From Paulinella micropora (taxonomy: Eukaryota > Cercozoa > Imbricatea > Euglyphida > Paulinellidae), in contig WBZZ01004731.1 in NCBI GenBank assembly GCA_019918135.1, positions 95,696 through 159,695 of the forward strand: 64,000 nt of DNA, in the 5' to 3' direction. The notes beneath the pieces were generated by a model. It was not told where the DNA came from and did no database searches. It saw only the letters and a program-made list of their open reading frames with translations. Made by a program: the position numbers and the translations under genes. Numbering within the stretch: the stretch's first letter is position 1; each line of letters starts with the position of its first letter. Below, piece after piece: positions 49,101 to 57,030 of this stretch.

Positions 49101-49900
49101 ACTGGCACATTCTGTCACAGCTGACCAACAGCCCTCCATTATGGCTAGGGCACGAGAAAACTTTGGTCATTGACAACCCCGCCATGTACTCCCACTACAG
49201 ATTTGTCATCACCCAAATACAGCCCAGCGCCTCTGGGCAAGCTACAGTAGACGACATGTTTTTCAACGAGTGGTGCTGCACTGGCTGCACGAAACCAGCT
49301 GGAGATAAATACCAATGCAGTAGATGCTGGGAGCCTGCGGGTGTTGGCTGTACCTTTGATGACCCCTGTAGCTGTGCCTGGCCGAGAACGCCGTGCAGCA
49401 GCCACAAAAGGCCGTTTGGGCTTGACGAGGATTCAGGTTGGCCTTCCTATCAGTGCCCTGCCAGCTTTTCTTCGCCGGGCCTTTACGCGAGCCCAGGTAG
49501 CCTAGCAGGACAGACCGGCAACCCACTGCAGCGCGGCAGCACCGCCGGGGGGGCCTGTAGCTACAACTTTCACGTCTGTCGCCTTCCAACCGATTCAAAC
49601 TTACAAATAAAACCGACGCTTGTCAGCGCCTCCCAGCAGTACTTTGTAGCGGCGGGTGGTTGTGAAGGGCTTGGCCAAACCAACTTCAGCGGACTTCACG
49701 GCCTTGGTCCCAACGGAAGTACAGCCTTGTGTACTGAGTTGATTAATTATTTGGGTGTCAACAGATATTTTGCTCCGCAGGGGTTTGGCTTTAATTTTCT
49801 ACCTAGCGTGCGCTGGAAGTCGGAAGGAACTGTCAACCAGAGCCGGCTAGTGAACAAAAGCAATTATTTAGTGGATGGGGTTATGTGCTGCAAAGACTGA
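46118..49900 (+). CDS. Chimeric ORF: unknown region, C2H2 fingers, discoidin-like modules
   Basis: A single open frame of 1260 codons from the ATG at 46118. Three unlike parts follow each other. (1) Residues 1-440 form a globular, Trp/Leu-rich unknown region ending in a hydrophobic LVALWAGVFACFWVVG. (2) An ATG at 47447, a Pro-rich segment, an acidic segment and SKKAK precede four C2H2 zinc fingers at about 565-588, 593-617, 636-656 and 664-686. (3) From about 700 onward are two discoidin (F5/8C)-like modules (GEYIQVQISVPRVITQLIMR and GEWVQLSHSSERVITSYSFG mark equivalent strands). Cys-rich EGF-like linkers (CPSCANV...CTCDARAW; CCTGCTK...CSRCW) and NxS sites accompany them. Part 3 looks extracellular yet has no signal peptide. 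Either three genes lost their stops, or splicing separates them, or it is a recombinant fusion. The tail is duplicated at 56711-56915. TTAATTAAAAG lies about 70 bases before the start. Confidence 0.65.
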   Translation: MSSGRAGPDDLLAGCKLTAEESSKGLQDLSTETENKLGEPCPAVNQTSGDQQDLAKLVSQVWARLKAGLLSTTTKKEQHKPGPELLVRQQAQILCVLWYMKKVQPGATAAAPMQSNPALFWQLYNHAESELRLWLNLATEHAVKIDFPILPFPQKSGKGQSSLEFIRENVQFQKFLHLKRVIARIKPGRFTEQAKFELEELQTDAARLSGDSPFLLPAIDGLDHVFADASWWATCCRFNVEVNQSLDGTMLVFPFARAAIARLVRAHSENKQLQLSWLNSAIQALANLKPLTGLEVSLTKKPRRGVRREWPPAERMWLSSQVVQDALWRESSQSCALYGEGFAQEPLNPQRGLDVLCQWATSTLPSGTPPTNELDRVLGPRASAGQQQLKDIIEQLASASDSPHAWSSRQKQLPRTLAAPLVALWAGVFACFWVVGRLQRQQRMDAPSPLSSLPPRVRVPSPPPPFVLLSPLGSPPRSPPLSLLDREEVDSLLGKDDNLDGDALLGSFPPRSPCFGDPVTGEQDVFSPFLDFPPLEAEPPADFKSAGAPASKKAKTSIHAKPYKCSSCTSKFSHASSLKSHVTALHSGDCLYVCKQPGCGKSFSTAWALERHLKVMPHTPRPTVGGPPPPSQPATVCPHCHAQLKHRSSLRAHLRIHEKVKPFHCEICDRRFTQKATLLDHMNTKHTLSASSGTIHGSEPSGAFQDNPIIDGWRCEYNKYLSGSGIYNGNVNTAGVPGEYIQVQISVPRVITQLIMRVPSLYTSPRNFTLLASSNGGTSWTTLLHRPAVSWSASGARQRFFIDQPGPYNVYRLVVSKGSNNPYIGVKRLWLREWCCPSCANVPISSYNCTCDARAWLGGGLGQGCYQQNECTMWPADSDCNRINRAFYSHWSTSLTYRSWTLSQSGSSAFLWALVGAYTGASRWASDNLYDVATGAYLGTKSSAGIAGEWVQLSHSSERVITSYSFGCRQTTNAHGVCAGTPVSFALLGGYDLVNWHILSQLTNSPPLWLGHEKTLVIDNPAMYSHYRFVITQIQPSASGQATVDDMFFNEWCCTGCTKPAGDKYQCSRCWEPAGVGCTFDDPCSCAWPRTPCSSHKRPFGLDEDSGWPSYQCPASFSSPGLYASPGSLAGQTGNPLQRGSTAGGACSYNFHVCRLPTDSNLQIKPTLVSASQQYFVAAGGCEGLGQTNFSGLHGLGPNGSTALCTELINYLGVNRYFAPQGFGFNFLPSVRWKSEGTVNQSRLVNKSNYLVDGVMCCKD

Positions 49901-50048
49901 TTAGGAGCGCTAGCAGTTGCGCAAGGGATGGGAGGGGAGGGGGGAGCGGCCGGCGAAGCACAGACTGAGGTTGGGGAGACCCCGCACTGCATAAGCATTT
50001 TAATTAAAAAGAAGAAAAAACTCACACGAAACTTTTTTTTCCCGGGGT
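49901..50048. other. Intergenic spacer with TTTTAATTAAAA palindrome
   Basis: It sits between convergent genes. The TTTTAATTAAAAAGAAGAAA near 49997 may serve as 3'-end signal for both. The spacer is repeated at 56916-57030 almost unchanged, apart from an extra 34 bases here. Confidence 0.5.
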
Positions 50049-51625
50049 TCAGACGGGAGCCACGAATTCTCTGATTTCCTGCCGACACAAGGGGCAGCGC
50101 TCCAGCTGTGCAGCGCAGTCGGCGCAGATCCGGGCGTGTGCACAGGGAAGAACACGACGAGGGGTCCCGTTTCTTTGCCGGGCTCGTTCAGGCAAACTGC
50201 GCATTGCACGCGGGTAGCGTCGTTCTCTTCTTCCTCGTTTTCCGGCGCAGTGTCTCCGGGGGCTTGCGCCGCATTCAGCGGAGTCACGGCCGCCTCCTGC
50301 GGCGGGGCTTGGGCTTTCTTTTCTTTACGCCGCAAGCCGCGAAGATGTAGTTTAGCTCTCTTGCAAAGTGTGCGGGTGTCGCGCAGCTTGTTTTCCAAGG
50401 CCTGCAACTCCTGCCGCCCGCGGGCGGCCGCGGCCTCCAGCTTCATGTTCTCGCGCCGCAGCGCTTTCCCAGACTCCTCCGTGCCGGCTAGCTCCTTCTT
50501 GACCGACTCCAACGCCTGGCGCGCCTCCGCCAGCCGTCGCTTGGTCGCCTCCCTCTCGCGCTCGCAGTCTTTGCAGCGACCGCAGCCCGGGTGGTGTCCG
50601 TAGTTCCGCGGTTCGCGTTCCTGCGCTTCTTCCTCGGAGTCAGACACGAGCGGCGCAGGGAAGCCACCCAGGCTTTACGCCACTGGGCGTACGAGCTTTC
50701 CAAGCCCGGGCCCCAGGCCCGGAGCCAGTTCAGCTCTAGGGAGGCACCCGCCTGCAGAAGCAGACCGACCATGCACAGAGCCTGCGGGATGTAACGCCTT
50801 TCGATTCCCCAGTCGCACCCCCCCTCCTCCTCGGGGCCCCCGTCTTCTTCTTCTTCCTCTTCCACTTCCTCGTCGCGTGTGCACGCCCCGGCGACCTCCA
50901 TCTCCAGCAGCGTCTGCAGCTGCTGCTGCGGCAGCAGAAACTCGGGGGCCTGCTGCAGAAAAAACTTCAGCAAAACCGGAGAATGCCCCGCGACGGCCGC
51001 CGCGGTCCAGGTCCAGTCGGAAAGCTGCAACAACTCCTTGGCATCGAAAAGTATGGCAAACACTTCGTGGCGCCTCAGCTGCAGCAGCGACGCGTTCAGG
51101 ATGGCAACCACGTCGCAAGCCTCCCGGAAGCTCTGCCTGTCGGCATCGTCGCGCAGCTCTAGCTTAACCACCCACAGCAGGTCTAGCAACAACATTTCGA
51201 GAAAGAACACCTTGTACATTTGTGTTCCCTTTGCCCCCGGAACATCTGCAGCCCGAGCAGCACTGTCTTCAGCGGCCGCGCCGAAGGGTAACTGCTGTCG
51301 CGCAGCGTCTGCCACACACCCGCCCCACGGCGCCCAACCAGCTGACCCAAGTGTTGGCGTAAAGCAACGGGGGGGCAGCCTGCTCGTGTCTGCCTTGCTC
51401 ACCAGCGAAGAGACGGGAGCTAGCTCAGGTCTGGTCGTCAGCGCCCTGGGGCCCGACAGCAGGCTCAGCACAGTGTTTGCTACCCTCTGCTGCTCCACGG
51501 CCTCACGCCACACACCCCATCGCCACCCGCTCCAACCCCGTCCACAACGTTTTTAGTGTTGGTACCTCGCCCTGGCCCTCGGCCGCCAGCTTGCAGTACA
51601 GCAAAAACAAATCTTTGTGCAGACC
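50049..51625 (-). pseudogene. Broken copy of the RING-finger gene
   Basis: Homologous to 57031-58815. One G is missing at about 50146 (CACAGGGAAG against CACAGGGGAAG), which shifts the frame inside the RING domain after CAVCLNEPGKETG and removes the last zinc ligands. Further deletions of about 130 and 80 bases lie near 50645 and 50680. The 5' third is missing: at about 51625 the homology jumps directly into the zincin sequence that lies about 4.1 kb away in the other copy. The remaining frames could still express fragments. Confidence 0.8.
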
Positions 51626-52132
51626 ATACAATGCGTAAGCAGATCTCGTCTGAGCGCCTTTGACAAGGACGCAAATTTGCTGGCTTGCATCAAGTCTATT
51701 TCCGTTTATCCAGCTGCGCTGGCCAGCGCAGAAGAGCTGCAAAATACAGTCATGCATGAACTTGTGCACATAGTCGCTCATCATGTAACCAAACATCGGC
51801 AGGGCTGTCTGACACCGGACAGCGCGCGCTACGTTGCAGATCTTGATAGCCGCTCGGAGGAAGGCCTATTCCGTTTGGCCGGGCGTTTGTTCGCCGAAGG
51901 GCGCGGTCTTGATTCCGGGGCTGCGTGTCTGGAGCTTTGGCAGCGCCTGGACACGACGATGACGACGGCGGCAGCTGAGCTACGGCGTGTCCCGGGCTAT
52001 GGGCAGGCGGTCGACTGCGCGCGCAAGTACAGGCTAGGCTTTGCGCAGCTTTTTCTAGCTGTCACCCAAAAGGGCAGCATCAATTCGGTCTTAACGTACG
52101 GCCCCCGGCGCTTCCCTGCAAAGGCACCCTGA
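51626..52132 (+). pseudogene. Truncated copy of the HExxH zincin gene
   Basis: Matches 62920-63450 closely, including HELVHIVAHHVTKHRQG. It lacks the N-terminal 130 codons and any good ATG in frame. It lacks a Ser-rich insert present in the other copy and has an alternative C-terminus (PRRFPAKAP). Lost promoter and start make expression unlikely, though the catalytic motif is intact. Confidence 0.75.
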
Positions 52133-52740
52133 TTCTGACCTAGAACTTTGGGCCAGATAATCCGGCTCCAAGTTTTTCCAAGTTTTTTTTGTAGCTTCTG
52201 CACCCCTTCCCCTTCCCCTTCCCCTGCTTCTCAAGCCCCCTGAGCTCAGGGGAGGGAAGAGGGGGGAGGATGATAGAAAGGATTTGGGGATACGGGAAGG
52301 GGGGGGGGGCGCCCCGGTATAGGCTCAGCGGCATCTTTTTAGTTTTTTTTCAGTTCTGCCCCCTGCTCTTTGAGCCCCCCCGCCCCCGGGCTCAGGGGGG
52401 GGGGGGAGGGAGAAATATAGGGAAGGGGAGGCACAAGACAAATTTAAAGGAGACGGAGCGGGGGGAGGAAAAGGGGAGGGAGGGCGCGCCAAGAAAGTAC
52501 GAAAAAATATTTTTTTTTAATTAGAAGCTCGACAAAGTATTGCACCTGGCATTGCATACTGAAATGGGGAGGGCGGGGGGGGAGGGAGCGCTTCCTTTCC
52601 TCTTTTAAATGCAAAGAATCAAGCAAGTAAATTTCTTTGCTTTTTCTTACCCTTACCCTCTTTCCCGAGAGCTCGGAAAAGTTAATTAAGAAAAATTTGC
52701 AACTAATTATAAGGAACCAACAATTCCAGCCAGCGCAGAA
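52133..52740. other. Intergenic region with two palindromes and a promoter-like motif
   Basis: Palindromes lie at 52230-52255 and 52370-52400, a G-run/C motif near 52301-52314, the promoter-like motif at 52507-52555 (plus orientation), and TTAATTAAGAAAAATTTG near 52682, about 60 bases after the stop of the minus-strand gene. No gene. Confidence 0.5.
52507..52555 (+). promoter_or_regulatory. Promoter-like dispersed motif, plus orientation
   Basis: TTTTTTTTAATTAGAAGCTC, then GACAAAGTATTGCACCTGGC and ATTGCAT. The AAGCTCGAC and CACCTGGCA(C/T)TG parts match the copy at 4206-4243. No plus-strand gene follows. Confidence 0.4.
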
Positions 52741-54284
52741 CTAGGCGTACAGATATTCGCAAGGCAAACCACGCTCTTCCCAGAATGCGCGCGTCTCCAC
52801 ACAATCCCCCAGCCGCGCACAGCGCTGTCGCGCCTCAATTTCGCCAGGGCTTTTTACAACGCCGTCCGGCTCGTCCAGCGTATACAAAAAGAGCTGCTCT
52901 CCATCGACAATGTCCGAAAACACCATGCGTGTTGTCTCTTGGTAGTGTTTGAGTTGTTCAAAATTATAAACTTCACGAAACGCCTGGCCGTACTCCACGA
53001 ACGCGTGCAGGTAGATGCATAAGTGTGCCAGACAAATCTCTGTTGAAGCTTTAACTTTGCGTGGTAAGCGCGAACAAATCACGCCCGTAACACCAGCCAG
53101 AATACGGGGCCAATTGCGAGTGGAAAAATGCTTCTGTACCTGCTTGTCGGTGAGCTTGAGCATGGCACGGGCTGCGCGCTGTAGTTCTGTCAGAGCCGCG
53201 CGGCCCGCAACCTCGTTTGCCTCGGCTCGGCCCACCGCGGTAAGGCGCAGGTTGTTATCGCTGCCGAGTATTTTACGAACGTGCTTTTCATAAGCATTCT
53301 TGAATTCAGCAGTAGAAAAAGCTGAGAGAAATCTCGCCATGTCCTCCGGGAATGCACGCCCCAGGGTCCGCATGAGTGTGATTTTGTTCTTAACCGTGGC
53401 ACTTGCCGGAACAACCTCCTTGGCTTCAAGTCCAAGAAAGGCTCGCCGTTTCTGCAACGCCGCGTCCTCGGCCAATCGCACAGCAATGATTTGGTCTCTC
53501 TTGGCAATTTCCAGATCCTTTGCTTGCTCCCTCCTGGCGATTTCCAATTCCTTTTTCTGCAGTTCTACTAGTTGTTCCTTTATGATTAGTTGCTTCTCAT
53601 GCTCCGCCTCTTTCAAAGCAAGTTGGTGTTGAAGCTCCTTGTAGTTGAGTTGTAATTGCATGAATTCATTGTGTCGCAAGGCTATATCGAGCTTTGACAC
53701 CTCGACGACCGGCGCGTTTTCTCCCTCCTCATCGTCGCTGTCCGCATGCTTGGAGCGTTTGAATGAACTCAGTGCGGCCTTTCGCGTGGCAGAAGACACT
53801 TGCTTACGCTTGACCGCGAAGATTGCTTCACAATCTCTGTCTCCATTGAGTGTTCTTGAATAAACCTGCGCCATCTCTTCTCGTAAAGCTTTGCCCTTGC
53901 GCAGTTGCGACAAAATCTTCAAGATATCAGGGTGAGTAGCCACCGGGACCGGCCGCCCCGTACCGCCACCTGACACCGGAAAAATAGCCTCCCGGTGGAC
54001 AAGGAATTTTCCCCGGTGGCCGCATTTTCGTCCTTTTTGCGTATGTATTTCCATGCATCGCGTGCCTTTGCCTCGTCGCAATTTAGAAACGCTTGGATAG
54101 CCCTTCTGATCCAGAAAAATCCGTCCGCCGTCCTTAGAACACCTTTTGCAACCAATTTTTCCTCTGTGTAAGATGCAAGGATCGGCAAGTTTTGTAGTGC
54201 CACCTGAGCGTCGCCCATTTTATAGGTCACCTGTGCCACCGCTGGTGGCAGTCCGACGGCGGGGGATATGGCCTGGCTGGACAT
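52741..54284 (-). CDS. Coiled-coil protein, one frame break near the 5' end
   Basis: ATG at 54282-54284, with CTTAAAAG 16-23 bases upstream. The first 95 codons (GDAQVALQNLPILASYTEEK, WIRRAIQAFL) continue after an indel near 54000 in the frame that ends at 52741. A 90-residue coiled coil follows, rich in Lys/Glu/Gln (LQLNYKELQHQLALKEAEHE, KKELEIARREQAK). The C-terminal domain is conserved in a paralog (CLAHLCIYLHAF, LFLYTLDEPDGVV, WEERGLPCEYLYA). No recognised family; a BRO/KilA-type layout of N-terminal DNA-binding region, coiled coil and C-domain is one possibility. A broken paralog on the plus strand at 54620-55769 shares the C-terminal domain. Confidence 0.65.
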
Positions 54285-54619
54285 TTTACTTTGGTCGATT
54301 CTTTTAAGATTTATTTATGACTATAGAGGTTTTCTTGACGAGCGGAGGGGAGGAGAGAAAAATAGAAGAGAGGGGAAGCATTTCTATCCCTCCCCGCATT
54401 AAGAGGCCCTCCCCTTCCCCTTTCCCTTTCTCTTCCACATTTTCTGTCCCTCTCCCGATCATTTATTCTAGGTTTTACTCCCAGAATCAAGATTGCAATC
54501 CAATGTGCTCGTAGTTCTCATTCTTTTCTTTTGTTATGTGCTACGACCAAAAAAGGCGTTGCTTTCCTGGTTTTCCGGCAACATTGTCTTTTTCGAGAGC
54601 TTTTACAAAAGTAGTTGTT
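54285..54619. other. Short intergenic region between divergent paralogs
   Basis: It contains the TATA-like CTTAAAAG, a pyrimidine-rich tract and the unclear beginning of the degraded paralog. No intact gene. Confidence 0.45.
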
Positions 54620-55769
54620 ATTTTGGCGACACTGGGGCACTGATGCGAAACATGCACCCGTAGCCATCATTGACCTCGAGCACCCGAGATGCAAGAAGCT
54701 GCGCGAGGAAATGGCCCGGATCGCAACGCGAGCTGCGGCGGGCGATGAGCGCTCGAGAAAGCCTTGCCAGTAAGTAGGCAAGAACTTCCACCGGACGTCC
54801 GCAACATGATGCGCAACGGGCTGGTTGGCTTTGGCGACTCGACGAACACCCTAGCCCTCAAGACCATGATCGCGCAGCTGGGTACGATGGTGGAGATGAA
54901 AGATAAACTGCTCGAGGCCAACTCGAGGATCATCGAGCAGCAGACAGCTCGGCTCGAGGAGCAGACTGCTCGGCTGCCGCTGGCGGACGTAGCCTTGAAG
55001 CAACAGCAACTCATCACGAGTTTGCAGAAAGAGAAGGCTGCCAAGCGCCGGAAGCTGTTGTTGGGCGCGGTGCCAGTATTCTTAGCAGAGGACAAAGCCA
55101 CTACCGAGAGCGACTACCCGCCTGGCTCGACTTGCAAGGGAGACCCGCGTTGGTCTCAGCTGATGAACGAGCAAGCCCGTGTGTTTTGCGAGACGTTGGC
55201 GCGAGCCTTGACGTCGTACGCCAAGAGGGTACGCGGACCAGTATCTCAACGCGGAGCCCGAGGAGGACATCGAACCTGACGTCTTACAGCGGGCCAATGA
55301 CGACGCAGTCGAAGCGCTTCGACAGGCTGTTGCGGAAATCTTGCGCCCCGAGAGCCCCCTGTGGTCTTAGCTCGTTTCAAGAGCGTCAATGGCACTCAAA
55401 CGTACAGCGAGGTGCTGAGGATTGTTTGCTCGAGGCTTCCACGCCGAAATCTAAATTCAACAAATCTTTGCCTTTCGCATCTTTTTTTGTATCTCGTGAC
55501 CAAAAACAAATTCTTTTCGCAAGTGGCCGACGACGATGAGAATGCAGACTTGGCTAGAGATATCGAGCTGGAGTCTACGCTCGGGCACGAAATTCTGGGA
55601 GACGACGTTTTTCTGTTTACCCTCGACGAGCCGCGCGGGCTCGTGCGCGACGACACGCCTGAACATTCGTTTGCGAATTGAAAAGCTCAGGCAAGCACAA
55701 AAAGGCGACGCGGAGGCTGAGGCCTTCTTCTTGGCCAGGGGCCTGCTCGTGAAGTATCTAGTGCGTTAA
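54620..55769 (+). pseudogene. Degraded paralog of the coiled-coil gene
   Basis: Pieces in at least three frames match the protein at 52741-54284: CKKLREEMARIATRA (about 54690), a coiled coil rich in Glu/Gln/Arg (54770-55060), LCLSHLFLYLV (about 55460), VFLFTLDEPRGLVR (about 55608) and a C-terminal FFLARGLLVKYLVR (55725-55769). Stops and frame changes separate them. Head-to-head orientation with the better copy suggests an inverted duplication followed by decay, although several breaks might be sequencing errors. Confidence 0.65.
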
Positions 55770-56222
55770 AAAAGTGCTAAAGCCTTTCAAAACGCAACTC
55801 AGTTTTAACAGACTTTCTCAGTAAAAAATATATAATGCGGTATTTTGTGAGGAGCTTATGGACGGTGGAGCCTGAGAAAGACGAGGGGATAGGGGGGTGG
55901 TGACAAACACGCTGTGCGGGAGTTAAGAAGGGGGAGCCACTTGTTTTTTTTTGCCAATGTCCCCGCCCGCCCACAGCCTCCCCAGCCGGGGAAAATGATT
56001 TGCCGATCCCGCGGCACAGGCTCTCTTTCAGGCCTCAACCCGCTTCTGGCAGGACCCCAACCAGGCGAAAAAGGCCCGCAGCACAAACTTTTTGCTCTAT
56101 CACCACTTGTACGCACTTTTCACACCAGGTTGTTCAATGGCTGACCTGGGACGGAAATTCTTGAAATCACAAAGCTATTGGCTCCCAGAGCTAGATACGA
56201 AGTCTGACAGGGGACAGCGCGT
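55770..56222. other. Intergenic region
   Basis: A/T-rich then G/C-rich DNA with no recognisable repeat. A short frame from 56092 has no clear coding quality. Nothing further seen. Confidence 0.4.
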
Positions 56223-56700
56223 AGATGGTGCGAACTTGCACGAAAGTACTGGCAGGCTATGGGACAAGCGACGCAATTTCTCGCTCCGACAAACAACCAG
56301 TTCAAGGCGTACCAAGCTATCGCCTGTGGCGGCGACAATCTAACCTACTGCCAGCCCTCCCAAGCCTGTGCCTTTGCCACAGCTACGCGCAAGCACGCCT
56401 GAGCCCGAGCCAGTGTACCTTGGGTTTATCAAGCCTCTGACCAACACAAAACATTTCATGACGAGGGCACAAGTGCGTGCCTGGGTCCTGGAACACCGCA
56501 AAAGCATCTATTTTCGCGAGTACTTCGACTAGGGCGGCGTGCGTAGGATACCTTTCCACGTGGATCACATTGTCCCAGACTCGCTTGGTGGAGCAGACCA
56601 CCCGCGGAACATGGCCCTGATGCCCGAGATCTTCAACCAGAAGTTCTCGTCGTGGTGGATGCCTGCTAAGGCCCAGTATATTGGTACCTTGTATATCTCT
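56223..56700 (+). pseudogene. HNH endonuclease remnant
   Basis: The reading VDHIVPDSLGGADHPRNMAL followed by MPEIFNQKFSSWW (56560-56660) carries the His-Asp-His...Asn pattern of HNH nucleases. An in-frame TAG at 56530-56532 separates it from the preceding coding-like stretch (FIKPLTNTKHFMTRAQVRAW). That in turn is out of frame with an earlier stretch (ARKYWQAMGQATQFLAPTNN, 56235-56300). Similar HNH proteins occur as mobile or host-derived genes in large viruses. No intact frame is left. Confidence 0.65.
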
Positions 56701-56710
56701 TTTTTTTTAG

Positions 56711-56915
56711 CTGCCTTGGTGTTAACGGAAGTGCAGCCTTGTGTACTGCGCTGAATACTAGTTTGGGGTTCTTTCGCCAGATATTTTGCTCTGCAGGGGT
56801 TTGGCTTTAATTTCTACCGAGCGTGCGCTGGAAGTCGGAAGGAACTGTCAACCAGAGCCGGCTAGTGAACAAAAGCAATTATTTAGTGGATGGGCTTATG
56901 TGTTGTAAGGATTGA
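56711..56915 (+). pseudogene. Tail fragment of the discoidin-like gene
   Basis: Copies 49702-49900 of the chimeric ORF, with a one-base loss in the TTTAATTT run near 56812. It still ends in a sequence encoding NKSNYLVDG...CCKD-like residues and a stop. It marks the left edge of the second copy of the duplicated block. Confidence 0.85.
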
Positions 56916-57030
56916 GGGGAGGGGGGAGCGGCCGGCGAAGCACAGACTGAGGTTGGGGAGACCCCGCACTGCATAAGCCTTTTAATTAAAAAGAAGAAAA
57001 AACTCACACGAAACTTTTTTTTTCCGGGGT

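Noticed and set aside
49997-50010. TTTTAATTAAAA as a dedicated promoter
   Set aside because: The palindrome lies upstream of some genes (21761, 46118) but just downstream of others (50049, 52741, 57031), so alone it does not define a promoter.
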